Assembly (NCBI GenBank): GCA_023423935.1
Contig: JAFAEQ010000040.1
Coordinates: 1-64,000, forward strand
Length of the DNA stretch: 64,000 nt
Origin: Pseudomonadota bacterium
GTDB lineage: Bacteria; Pseudomonadota; Gammaproteobacteria; Steroidobacterales; Steroidobacteraceae
Direction of reading: 5' to 3'
Part shown: in pieces, positions 1 to 8,567 of the stretch
How positions within the stretch are numbered: position 1 is the first letter of the stretch
Layout: each line of letters starts with the position of its first letter
Made by a program: the position numbers and the translations under genes
Notes under the pieces: generated by a model
Told to the model about the DNA's origin: nothing
The model's input: only the letters and a program-made list of their open reading frames with translations
Database searches by the model: none

Positions 1-111
1 CAATGCCAGTCGTGGCTCCTCGACGTGGCACGCGACGGCCAGGAAGCTGAATCAGACAAGTTCGTGATGCTCGCCGCAGTCAACATCCCCAACTGCATAG
101 CACATGTATGA
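1..111 (+). CDS. 3' end of an unknown gene, truncated by the window edge
   Basis: Frame 1 is open from the first base to a TGA at 109-111 and encodes about 36 residues ending in NIPNCIAHV. The stop overlaps the start codon of the next gene in an ATGA arrangement (ATG at 108), which usually means translational coupling and a shared function. Too little is present to name a family. The call rests on the open frame and the overlap only. Confidence 0.45.
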   Translation, partial: QCQSWLLDVARDGQEAESDKFVMLAAVNIPNCIAHV

Positions 112-2099
112 CACGTGTGCGGACGTGCTTGGTTGAGCGCTTACCGCTCGGTGATGACGAAAAGAGCGAGAATTCAGTCCTTCGGGCTTTTGCGGCGATC
201 AGAAGGGAGTTCAAAGCCCGGGCGGCGCCTGATTTGCGCATGCGCCTGCTTGATGCGTTGTCCCACACCTCGCTCTGTCAGCTTCTTGGTCTGGCCCAAT
301 CGGCCCGTCAGATACAGTACTTGGTGCGCTCACTTGTCGGTCTCACCCTTGGCTCACGAGTCGACGCATTGATGAGTGTGGGCGCACGCTTGGCAGGCGC
401 TGAGATCCAGGAAGTAGCGTCGACACTCGCAATGGCGTACGAACTTTCGCCCGCGCTGGCGCATCGTTGGGTCGATGCGCTCGGTGGAGAACGAGCGCTA
501 CTTGATCGGCTATGGCAGGAGACACCCTGGGCGCTGAGGCCGGAAGTCGTGGTCCCAGCGGCCGTCGACGCCTCCGACAGCCAAGAGCAGCAACGTGTCG
601 AGGTGCGCGCTGACCTGCTGGCTGCAACTGGCGAGCTGCTCAATCGGCCAGATAGCATCGTCTTTGATCACGCCGCGCGTGCCCTCGCTCTTGCTCCAAG
701 CGCTGAAGTCGTGACCGTGCGACCGCTTCCAGTTACCGGTGAGCCGATCACCATCGGTGACTATTCGATGGGAGTGAAGCGGATCGGGCGAGAGAATTCG
801 CCAAGCAAGGCGACAGTCACGTGGAACCGAATGCTGGTGCATGCGGCAGCATCGAAGGTTGCGACCGAGCCAGTGACGCAGGTACTGCAGCGGCGGAAGG
901 AAACGCTTGAAATCGCAACTAGATTATTCCGAGAGCATGCCGATGTGCGTTGCCGAGGCCGAAGGCCAAAGCAGAGAAGCCTCAATGAACTGAAGGCCCT
1001 TGCGATCGTTGAGCAAATCGCTCCAGCAGTACCGCTGGAGCGACCGGAAACTGCGCTCGGCCTCGATCGCACCTCTTCCCTCTCTGATCCGACAGGTCAG
1101 TTAATAGAGGAGATTCGTCGGGCATGCGAACGCCTCTGCGATCCGCAAGTTCGTCGCGAGTTGCTTGCAATGGAGATGGAGTCAATTGCCAAATCGATCC
1201 AATCTTGCAGGGACGATATGCGATGGACCTACGTCGGCGGTGCACCCCATGCTCTGCTAGATGAGCTGGTGCAGCTTACAGAAGGTCTACGTCAAGTATT
1301 TCTCTCCGGTGTGTCGCTCGGCGCGTCGCACGACGCGTGGGGGCGCGGTAGCGGAGTGCGCCGCGCACTGGAGCGAGTACGCGTCTCGGCTGAGCGTCAA
1401 ACCAGCACGCTGAAGGAACGACTAGCAGGGTTGCTCTCGATTCCTGGCGTGAGCGTTTCGGTCCTCGCCCAACGCTTGTCGGGCTCAAGGAACACGCGTT
1501 GGCCGGAGGTTGACGTCTGCGTAATGGCGACGTGTGATGATCTCGTAACGTACTTAACATGGTTCGCCAGCAAGATCCCGGACCTGCAGAGTGAGGTACC
1601 GAAGCTCAACTCATTAGTCGTTGTGCCCGTGATCAAGGAGCGAGTGATTGCGCCATGCGCAACGCAGCTCCTGTCGCGGTTCTCACCGATGTGCGATCCA
1701 GGATTTGCGGAGAGATGGGGTGCTCACTCGCCGAAGAAGCTCCACGTGAGCAGCGTGTGCAGCTCTTTCGACCAGGCTCTAGAAGCCATCCTTTCGCTTC
1801 ACGCGACCAAGGAACTGCTGGTCGGCAAGAATCTACTGCCGGCCGAGAGTTCATTCATGGACGAATGTGAGAAAAAGGCGACGCAAGCGCTGACCGAACT
1901 TAGCGGTGCGTTGAAGGGACCCCAGGGCGAGGCCTTGGCCGATGCGACCACGTTTCTCGTTTCGGTGCATCAGAACTCGAGTGAGCGGTCAGCCACGGAG
2001 GTTGTTAGACAGATAATGCCGGGTGCAGACAGCGAGCTGGCATCCGACGCTGCCATTCATCGTCTGGTTCTGATTCAGAGTGATCTGGACCGGGGATAA
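108..2099 (+). CDS. Unrecognised 663-residue protein
   Basis: This is a long intact frame starting at the ATG that overlaps the upstream stop. I see no signal peptide, no membrane segment, no Walker motif and no metal-binding motif. The protein looks soluble and mostly helical, with charged stretches (for example around residues 325-390) that could form coiled coils. Codon use looks less GC-rich at third positions than the catabolic genes that follow, which fits horizontally acquired DNA. Coupling to the preceding gene suggests a two-gene or larger module extending left of the window. A defence or mobile-element role is possible but no domain supports it, so no function is assigned. Confidence 0.7.
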   Translation: MTRVRTCLVERLPLGDDEKSENSVLRAFAAIRREFKARAAPDLRMRLLDALSHTSLCQLLGLAQSARQIQYLVRSLVGLTLGSRVDALMSVGARLAGAEIQEVASTLAMAYELSPALAHRWVDALGGERALLDRLWQETPWALRPEVVVPAAVDASDSQEQQRVEVRADLLAATGELLNRPDSIVFDHAARALALAPSAEVVTVRPLPVTGEPITIGDYSMGVKRIGRENSPSKATVTWNRMLVHAAASKVATEPVTQVLQRRKETLEIATRLFREHADVRCRGRRPKQRSLNELKALAIVEQIAPAVPLERPETALGLDRTSSLSDPTGQLIEEIRRACERLCDPQVRRELLAMEMESIAKSIQSCRDDMRWTYVGGAPHALLDELVQLTEGLRQVFLSGVSLGASHDAWGRGSGVRRALERVRVSAERQTSTLKERLAGLLSIPGVSVSVLAQRLSGSRNTRWPEVDVCVMATCDDLVTYLTWFASKIPDLQSEVPKLNSLVVVPVIKERVIAPCATQLLSRFSPMCDPGFAERWGAHSPKKLHVSSVCSSFDQALEAILSLHATKELLVGKNLLPAESSFMDECEKKATQALTELSGALKGPQGEALADATTFLVSVHQNSSERSATEVVRQIMPGADSELASDAAIHRLVLIQSDLDRG

Positions 2100-2456
2100 C
2101 TCGAGTTTGCGCGCCGGCACATTTCCGGCGGGAGGCCGATTAGTTCCGCATGGAGCCTGTGTATGGTGCATGTGAGGAGCGCGAAACGACCTGATGATGC
2201 AACCTCGATGGCGAGGAGCGAGAGAAGCGTAACGAGCAAAACGCAGGCCGCTGAGAGCGAGCTATCAAGTTTTGATTTTGTTCTTCTCGTTCATCCAGGC
2301 AGAAGCATTGCAGATGACTTTCGAGAGCAGATCGACGCTGAATCTGGCAGGAATTTCAGCCGCTCATCAGTTTGGAGTTTTTCAACACGATCGGCCGAGA
2401 GCAGACGTTCGCATCCAGCGCCACCTATCAACCGCGGGACCTGAGCGACTTCGCCA
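2100..2456. other. Spacer between the unknown module and the catabolic block
   Basis: No convincing gene. Just after the stop at 2099 lies a hairpin with arms CGCCGG (2112-2117) and CCGGCG (2125-2130) around a 7-nt loop; it may end transcription although it has no T-run. From about 2341 to 2450 one plus-strand frame is open with GC-rich third positions (LISLEFFNTIG...TYQPRDLSDF). It has no start and may be the remnant of a decayed gene. Confidence 0.4.
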
Positions 2457-3230
2457 TCACTTCACGATCACTTCCACTCTGCGACGTGCCGCATCGTCGA
2501 CTCCATTCGTAAGCTTCGTCACATCTTTCCACTGCAACTCGTAGTGGATGCCGGTGAGACCTGCGCCTTTCAACAGCTCTTCGATCTGCTCAGCGCGTCG
2601 CTGGCCCATCGTGTCCTGCTCGAGCATCCGCTGGCCGTTCGAGAGCATCGAGGCAGCGCGATATCCGGTGATGCTCAGTTCCTTCGCGCCGCCCTGTCGG
2701 ACGAATTCCAGGATCTGCTGTAGCGGCTGTGCGTGGCGGAACATGACGAGTCCATCGAACTCGTAGTGGAGCTCGAACGTGCGGGGCAGGGCGATAGACG
2801 CAGCTTGAGGCTTGGTGTTCGGATCGCCGAACGACAGGCGCCCGCGACTGGGGCCTGGCGGTCGCGGGGGCTCGAAGGTGAGGTTGTAGCGTTCCTCGGC
2901 CGGCAGGATCGTATTGCAGGAAGGATCGAGATCCTGAATCACCGAGAGCGTCACCGGCTTGAGCACGACACCGCCACAGATGCGCGGTTCATCGCTCACC
3001 ACACCTTCGACGAGCACACGATGTCCCAGCCAGGGCGGCGTGACCGGTGCGCTGACGTCGGTCTGAAGGGTGAGGAAGTATGTCTCGCCCTCGTACTCAG
3101 CGAGCCAGCAAGGCACGGTGCTGGTGTCGCGGATGATCGGGCAGGCGACGAAGTTGCGATGGGTCGGCGGCGGCAGCGAGGCACACGCCGACAGCGCGAG
3201 GGCAAGGACTGCGAGCGTCGCGTTCTTCAT
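2457..3230 (-). CDS. Outer-membrane lipoprotein with OmpA-like C-terminus
   Basis: The 257-residue product begins with a lipoprotein signal (hydrophobic run followed by LSAC, lipidated Cys near residue 16), so it should be anchored in an outer or inner membrane. The middle carries several cysteines and a proline-rich stretch. The last hundred residues resemble an OmpA/MotB peptidoglycan-binding fold: an FELHYEFDG strand, a helix, a GQRR-type segment and the ending RRRVEVIVK. The match is degenerate, so binding to peptidoglycan is inferred. The start codon overlaps the stop of the upstream cytochrome (ATGA), placing it last in a TonB receptor-cytochrome-lipoprotein operon. Confidence 0.65.
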   Translation of the reverse strand: MKNATLAVLALALSACASLPPPTHRNFVACPIIRDTSTVPCWLAEYEGETYFLTLQTDVSAPVTPPWLGHRVLVEGVVSDEPRICGGVVLKPVTLSVIQDLDPSCNTILPAEERYNLTFEPPRPPGPSRGRLSFGDPNTKPQAASIALPRTFELHYEFDGLVMFRHAQPLQQILEFVRQGGAKELSITGYRAASMLSNGQRMLEQDTMGQRRAEQIEELLKGAGLTGIHYELQWKDVTKLTNGVDDAARRRVEVIVK

Positions 3231-4846
3231 AGCACGCTCAGAAAGTGAATCAGGTCGGCGCGCTCCTGATCCGTCAATCCGATGTTGAAGCGTCGATCGT
3301 AGAAATCCACGAGCTCGCGCAGCGAGGAGGCCGATCCATTTGCAAAGTAGGGCGCACGCGCGGCCAGTCCCCGGAACTGCTGCATGACGATCGCTCCTAC
3401 GTCATTGCACTTGCCGGAGATGAGTCCGCGACCCGGGTCCTGCGTATAGAACACGCGTCCGAGGAATGGATGCGGCGGCACATCGGCCTTGCAGGTGATC
3501 TTGAACAAAGGCAGCTGTGCCTTGCGTGGATTCCAGGGATTTTCCGGCTCTTCGCGGGCCCACGGCAGATTGGTGGTGCCGATGTCCATCCAGCCGTTCG
3601 CGATGTCCATGCCCATCATGTGCATACCGTGACAGGTTGCACATGTACGCTTGACCGGATTGCCGAGGCCCACCGTGTTCAGGTGCATTGCATCCTTGAT
3701 CCAGAAGGTGCGGAACATGAAGACATCGTGACCGCGGGCGATCGAACGTCGCGCCTCGTCCTGCGCATTGTTGGACGCTGGCAGTGCTTTCCATTTCTCG
3801 CCAAGCGGAATGATGTAGTTGGTGATGTTGTTGCCCAGCAGGCCTTCGCGTCCGCTCGCGAGGTTCTTTACGCCGAGCCCTGGCGGACCGTCGGGCTCCA
3901 TCAGATCGCCAGCGTAAGAATCGACGACCTGTGCGGTGTAGAGATGACTTTCCAGATCGGTGATGCGTGCGAGCGCGTCCGCCGGAAGCTTGCCGTTGAA
4001 CTGTAGATGCGTGACTGCAGCTTCGACCGCTTGTGTCGCCAGGGTCGGCTGCCGTGCATCGGACAGGATGTTCATGCCCGAGGGCAATCCGGTGACGGGA
4101 TCTCGACTCGCAGGCAAGCCGTTCTTGCCGATGAACGCGAATACGCCGAAGCCCTGGTGAGTGAAGTACTTCGTGTTGGCGACGACGCGCGGACGACGAT
4201 AGATGGACACCATCGGATTCGCGCTGTGCAGGCCGTACTGGGGATGCAGATTGCAGCCCGTGGGATCGCGGACGACTTCGATCGAGAATTCCGGCTCGAT
4301 CCGCGTGCCGTCGGCCGCCTTCGGCGGCCAGGGCAGAAAGATGCGGAACAGCCCGCGTTCGAGCAGCAAGCTGTGCGATTTCGGATCCTCGGGCGGCAGG
4401 TCCGGACAGTTCATGCCGTCGACGGGCGCGAAGATGGGATCCTTGCCTTGCGTTTCGTGCCAGCGCTGCTGAATCGTCGCGACCGAGAGCGACATCGCAT
4501 TCGCTGGCTGATGACAGCTCACACAGGCGCGACCGTTCTCGCCGATGGGCTCGAAGAAGGGATGGCCGGTCGTCTCGAGCAGTCCCGCCGTGTTCAGCAG
4601 ACCGAGCTGCCCGAACTCGTTCGGGTACGTGATGTAGGGCGGCAGGGGTACGCCATCGCCCGGCGCCCACCATCGCACGGCCGGTGCCGCAGCAGACTCG
4701 GCGATGGGGGCTTGCTGTGCCTGACGATTCTGCGGCGGCACATGCCCCGCGACTCCATTCGTTGCGGCGCCTGGGGCATCCGCAGCCTGAACGAGTGGAG
4801 TCAGCGCGAGCAGTGCCGCGATGGAAGCCGTAATCCGTAGTGACAC
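3227..4846 (-). CDS. Two-haem cytochrome c, peroxidase/MauG-like
   Basis: The GTG at 4846 is chosen because it lies one base after the TonB receptor stop and opens a clean signal peptide (VSLRITASIAALLALTPLVQA). The longer in-frame start would overlap the receptor. The 539-residue product has two CXXCH haem sites, CVSCH at about 108-112 and CATCH at about 402-406, and a C-terminal RGLAARAPYFANGSASSL segment typical of the CCP/MauG fold. It should be a periplasmic electron-transfer or peroxidase-like protein. It is longer than classical CcpA (about 330 residues), with a large central insert. Context suggests it acts on, or takes electrons from, something imported by the neighbouring receptor; that is inference. 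Confidence 0.8.
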   Translation of the reverse strand: MSLRITASIAALLALTPLVQAADAPGAATNGVAGHVPPQNRQAQQAPIAESAAAPAVRWWAPGDGVPLPPYITYPNEFGQLGLLNTAGLLETTGHPFFEPIGENGRACVSCHQPANAMSLSVATIQQRWHETQGKDPIFAPVDGMNCPDLPPEDPKSHSLLLERGLFRIFLPWPPKAADGTRIEPEFSIEVVRDPTGCNLHPQYGLHSANPMVSIYRRPRVVANTKYFTHQGFGVFAFIGKNGLPASRDPVTGLPSGMNILSDARQPTLATQAVEAAVTHLQFNGKLPADALARITDLESHLYTAQVVDSYAGDLMEPDGPPGLGVKNLASGREGLLGNNITNYIIPLGEKWKALPASNNAQDEARRSIARGHDVFMFRTFWIKDAMHLNTVGLGNPVKRTCATCHGMHMMGMDIANGWMDIGTTNLPWAREEPENPWNPRKAQLPLFKITCKADVPPHPFLGRVFYTQDPGRGLISGKCNDVGAIVMQQFRGLAARAPYFANGSASSLRELVDFYDRRFNIGLTDQERADLIHFLSVL

Positions 4847-4847
4847 G

Positions 4848-7034
4848 TCAGAAATCGTACTTCGCACGTAAACCGTACTGTCGAGGCGCGCCGTAGAGCA
4901 ATCCGCCCTGTGCGCTGCTCGCGTCCTGCACTTGAGCGGCAATGTATTCCTCATCGAACACGTTCGACACGAATGCCTCCAGGCGCAATGCTTCGGTGGG
5001 CACCCACGTCAGGCGCACATCCGTGATCGTGCGCGAGGGCACGACCGTCTCCTTATAGCGGAATGGCGTGGAGAGCTGTTCATCCATATAAGAGGCCTGA
5101 ATGCGCGGCGTGAGTGTGGTGTTTCCGAGCTGGAATTCATACTCGATACCGGCGGTCGCTGTCATCTCCGGTGCAAAAGGAATGGGCGAGCCTTCCTCGA
5201 CCAGTCGATTCGTGTTGGTCTGCGAGTCGGTCAACAGCGCGGTATCGGTGAATTCGCTGTCGAGCGCGCTCAAGCCCAGGTTGAAGCCGAAACCTCCGAA
5301 GCGACCGGTGAGCTCGAGCTCCGCGCCGATGATTCGGGCAGGTGCCGCATTGAGCGTGTTCGGCAGCAGGTTCGGCGGTGTGCCGACGGCGGTCAGTGCG
5401 CCAAGCTGGATGCCGTCGTACTTGGAATAGAAGGCGGCGCCATTCAAGCGAAGGCGTCCGTCGGCCAGTGTCGTCTTCCAGCCGAGCTCGCCGACTTCGT
5501 TGGTCTCAGGACCGTAGTCAGGCAGACGCGGATCGAGATTGATGCCGCCGGCCTTGTAGCCGCGCGAGGCCGTCGCGTACAGCATGACGTCGTCGTTCAC
5601 GAAGAACTTCAAACCAAGACGACCGGTCGTTTCGCTCGAATCGACGTCCGTGGTGCAGGGGAAACATCCCGGAGGCGGCGGACCCGGAATCACATTGCGC
5701 GTGTACGTCTGCGAGTCTTCCGAACGTCGCACACCGACGTCGAGCGCCCAGTGATCGCTGAATCGCCAGTCGATCTGACCGAACAGCGAGATCGATTCGT
5801 TCTTGAGCACCGTGTCGATGGTCGAGTTGGATTGCACGTACGTGACGCTGTTGCGATTGTCGCGCCACACCTGTACGGGGCTTTCCTCTTCCATGTAGAA
5901 GCCGCCGATCACCCACTGGAGCGGGCCTTCGCCGGTCGACAGCAGGTTGACTTCGCTCACGAACGTTTGCAGTTCCTGATGCGTCTTGCCGATGCGGCCG
6001 CGATACAGATTGGTGTTTGCGCCGCTCGTCGGCAGATTGGCTGGCACCGGCAACGCCGTGGCGCTGCGATCGCCGTCCGCCTGATCGGTGGTCTCCGCGT
6101 CGAAATAGGAGGCGAGCACGCGCAGCTGCGTCTGCGCCGGCAGATCGAAACGGCCTTCCAGCGAGGCGCGATAGCCCTTCTGATTCAGGAAAGAAATGGC
6201 GTCCTCTTCGATCGTGTACGGATCGGAAATGACGTCATTGCGATTCTTGATGGCGTTGTTATCCGTGTCGCGCTCGAAATGCTCGTAGCGCAGATCGAAG
6301 CTCATGCCGTCGGTGGGCTGATAGCGCAGCGCGACGCGGGCGCTGGTATCGGTGCCGCTGCCGGGCTCGCTCGGGCTCGGCCCGACGTTGCGCCAGAAGC
6401 TGCCGCGATCGTCGTACACGCCGGAAACACGCACCGCGAGCGTATCGCCGAGCGGCACGTTCACGGCGGCGACAGTGCGATACCAATCCTCGCTGGCGGC
6501 GGTCTGATCCACGTAGCCCGAGAAGCCTGAGAAATCGGGAGCTGGCGTGCGGACGTAGATCGCGCCACCCGTCGAGTTCTGGCCCGTCAGCGTGCCTTGC
6601 GGGCCGCGCAGGACTTCGATCGTTTCGATGTCGAAGAACGATTGCGCAATGAACTGCTCATGCGGGATGAACATGCCATCGATGTAATAGGCGACACCGG
6701 GATTCGAGGTTGGTGCCGACTGCGCGATGCCGACGCCGCGGATGTTGATGAACGTCGAACGATTGTAGGTATTGATCGCGACGCTCGGCGCTGCCTGCTG
6801 CAGATCGACGACGTTGTCGATGCCCTGCGCCGCGAGCGAGTTGGCCGTCATGACCGTCGCCGAGGCCGGCACGTCCTGCAGGTTCACTTCGCGGCGTTCG
6901 GCCGTCACCACGACTTCTTCCAGCGTGGACGTACTGGCGACTTGCTGAGCGTGAGCGGCTCCGCTCAATGCAGTGGCGACTGCGAGTGCGAGCGTCGTGG
7001 ACGCGCGGATCCCGTGCCGTGGATGTAGTGCCAT
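4848..7034 (-). CDS. TonB-dependent outer-membrane receptor
   Basis: A signal peptide ending in AHA is followed by a TonB-box region (EEVVVTAERR), then the plug domain with INIRGVG, YYIDGMF and VLRGPQGTLTGQNSTGGAI, then a long beta-barrel ending in an aromatic residue (KYDF). The length of 728 residues is normal for the family. It imports a bulky substrate across the outer membrane using TonB energy. The plug resembles the iron/unknown-substrate class rather than vitamin B12 receptors, so the ligand cannot be named. It heads a coupled set with a two-haem cytochrome and an OmpA-like lipoprotein. Confidence 0.93.
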   Translation of the reverse strand: MALHPRHGIRASTTLALAVATALSGAAHAQQVASTSTLEEVVVTAERREVNLQDVPASATVMTANSLAAQGIDNVVDLQQAAPSVAINTYNRSTFINIRGVGIAQSAPTSNPGVAYYIDGMFIPHEQFIAQSFFDIETIEVLRGPQGTLTGQNSTGGAIYVRTPAPDFSGFSGYVDQTAASEDWYRTVAAVNVPLGDTLAVRVSGVYDDRGSFWRNVGPSPSEPGSGTDTSARVALRYQPTDGMSFDLRYEHFERDTDNNAIKNRNDVISDPYTIEEDAISFLNQKGYRASLEGRFDLPAQTQLRVLASYFDAETTDQADGDRSATALPVPANLPTSGANTNLYRGRIGKTHQELQTFVSEVNLLSTGEGPLQWVIGGFYMEEESPVQVWRDNRNSVTYVQSNSTIDTVLKNESISLFGQIDWRFSDHWALDVGVRRSEDSQTYTRNVIPGPPPPGCFPCTTDVDSSETTGRLGLKFFVNDDVMLYATASRGYKAGGINLDPRLPDYGPETNEVGELGWKTTLADGRLRLNGAAFYSKYDGIQLGALTAVGTPPNLLPNTLNAAPARIIGAELELTGRFGGFGFNLGLSALDSEFTDTALLTDSQTNTNRLVEEGSPIPFAPEMTATAGIEYEFQLGNTTLTPRIQASYMDEQLSTPFRYKETVVPSRTITDVRLTWVPTEALRLEAFVSNVFDEEYIAAQVQDASSAQGGLLYGAPRQYGLRAKYDF

Positions 7035-7358
7035 GTCGATCCCCCCAAGCTTAGGTCATGTGTTGTCAGAGGATTCTAGGAACCCTCGCGCGGTCGAAGG
7101 AAACACCGAATTCGTCTGAGGGCATAAGTCGTTCCGATGCCTGCTCCACGGGGATCACGGGGGACACCGGGTAAAAGAATGCAATCGGCTGTCGCGGCGA
7201 GAGCAAGCGAAAGCCGGAAGTTTCTTTCCTCGTCATCCTGCGCAGGCAGGGATCCATCCGAATCACTGTGACGGGCTGTCGCCTGCGCGGCAGTGACGGG
7301 ACAATTCCCTTCTTGATCTTCAGCCCCGTGTCCCCCGTGGAAATTCCGGCTCTGATCC
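7035..7358. repeat. Inverted-repeat element with REP-like core
   Basis: This gene-free spacer upstream of the TonB receptor has a left arm at 7145-7171 (TCCACGGGGATCACGGGGGA...) whose inverted partner lies at 7322-7348 (AGCCCCGTGTCCCCCGTGGA...). Inside is a second, imperfect REP-like pair, CGTCATCCTGCGCAGGC at 7231 and GCCTGCGCGGCAGTGACG at about 7281. The same outer-arm motif recurs at 56981-57130. The receptor promoter must lie in or beside this element. Confidence 0.6.
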
Positions 7359-8567
7359 TCACGCGCTCTGCGTCGATTGAAGAATTGTCTGGCGTTCCTC
7401 GGTCGAGAAGCCCAGCTGCGTGAGCACCTCTTGCGTGTGTTCGCCATGCTTCGGTGGCGGTCCCTCGACACCGGGGCCGTCCTCGCTCATCAGAAATCCG
7501 GCATTCACGATGGCGACATCGCTGCGATGTGCGAGTCCGGGAATTTCGAGCTTCAGCTTCACCTGGCGCTCATCGAGCGCAGGCAGGGCGACCGCCTCGG
7601 CCACATCGCGCACCATGCCGCACGGCAATCCGGCAGCGCTCAACCGGTGTTCCCAGACCTCGGCGGGACTCTGCGCGAATATGTCTGCGAGCTCTGCATG
7701 CATGGCATCCGAATGCTTGCGGCGCAGATCCGGCGTCGTGAAACGCGGATCGCTCAGCCAGTGTTCTCGCCCCAGCTCGCGCGCGAGCGACTCGAACTGC
7801 GATTGCTGCACGACGCCGAGCGAAATGCAGCGGCCATCGGACGCGGTGAACAGGGCAGAGGTCGGCTGACCGCTGTACCCCACGTTGCCAGTGCGTTCGG
7901 GCTGTTGCCCCGTGACCAGGTAGGGCACAACCGCGGAGGTCATGAACGCGATGCTCGCATCGAACATCGCCACGTCGATGTATTCGCCGCGATTCTGCCG
8001 CTCACGCCGCAGCAGCGCTGCGAGGATGGCGAATGCCGCGGTCTGGCCGGTGAGCGTGTCCACCACGGGAAAGCCGACGCGCGAAGGCTCATCGCCGTGT
8101 GCGCCGCTCAGGGTCATCATGCCGCTGGTCGCCTGCACGATGTTGTCGATCGCGGCCCAGTCGCGACGGGGACCGTTCTGGCCATAGCCTGAGATCGAGC
8201 AATAGACGATGCGGGGCTGCAGCTCGCGCACGGACTCGTAGTCGAGGCCGAGGCGCTGCATGACACCTGGGCGAAAATTCTCGACGAGCACGTCGCATGA
8301 CTTGATCAGCCGTCGTGCCGCTTCGCGCGCGGGCTCGTGCTTCAGATCGAGCGTCACCGACTTCTTGCCCGCATTCACGCCGATGAAGGCCGGCGCCATT
8401 CCGTCGTAGCGCCGATCGTTGCCGTAATAACGCAGCGCATCGCCACGCGACGGCGCTTCGACCTTGATCACTTCCGCGCCAAGGAGGTTGAGAAGATGCG
8501 TCGCGTACGGACCTGCCATCACATGGCTGAAGTCCGCGACACGGATTCCATCAAGAGGACGGCTCAT
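7359..8567 (-). CDS. CaiB/BaiF family (class III) CoA-transferase
   Basis: The chosen ATG at 8567 gives MSRPLDGIRVADFSHVMAGP, the canonical N-terminus, and a 402-residue product of normal family length. Further motifs are LGAEVIKVEAPSRGD, NFRPGVMQRLGLDY and GYGQNGP. The Asp in AIDNIVQATSG matches the catalytic aspartate that forms the acyl-anhydride intermediate in this family. The enzyme moves CoA from an acyl-CoA donor to a carboxylic acid. It is the last gene of the long minus-strand operon, and its start lies inside the end of dctP. A role in activating the acid imported by the TRAP system follows from context. Confidence 0.88.
   Translation of the reverse strand: MSRPLDGIRVADFSHVMAGPYATHLLNLLGAEVIKVEAPSRGDALRYYGNDRRYDGMAPAFIGVNAGKKSVTLDLKHEPAREAARRLIKSCDVLVENFRPGVMQRLGLDYESVRELQPRIVYCSISGYGQNGPRRDWAAIDNIVQATSGMMTLSGAHGDEPSRVGFPVVDTLTGQTAAFAILAALLRRERQNRGEYIDVAMFDASIAFMTSAVVPYLVTGQQPERTGNVGYSGQPTSALFTASDGRCISLGVVQQSQFESLARELGREHWLSDPRFTTPDLRRKHSDAMHAELADIFAQSPAEVWEHRLSAAGLPCGMVRDVAEAVALPALDERQVKLKLEIPGLAHRSDVAIVNAGFLMSEDGPGVEGPPPKHGEHTQEVLTQLGFSTEERQTILQSTQSA

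Noticed and set aside
2163..2544. Small plus-strand open frames before the lipoprotein gene
   Set aside because: They overlap each other or the 3' end of the lipoprotein gene and show no ribosome-binding site or family pattern. A short coding-like stretch at about 2341-2450 has no start codon.
7066..7362. 98-residue minus-strand frame upstream of the TonB receptor
   Set aside because: It translates the REP-like inverted repeats and overlaps the promoter region. It has no protein features.
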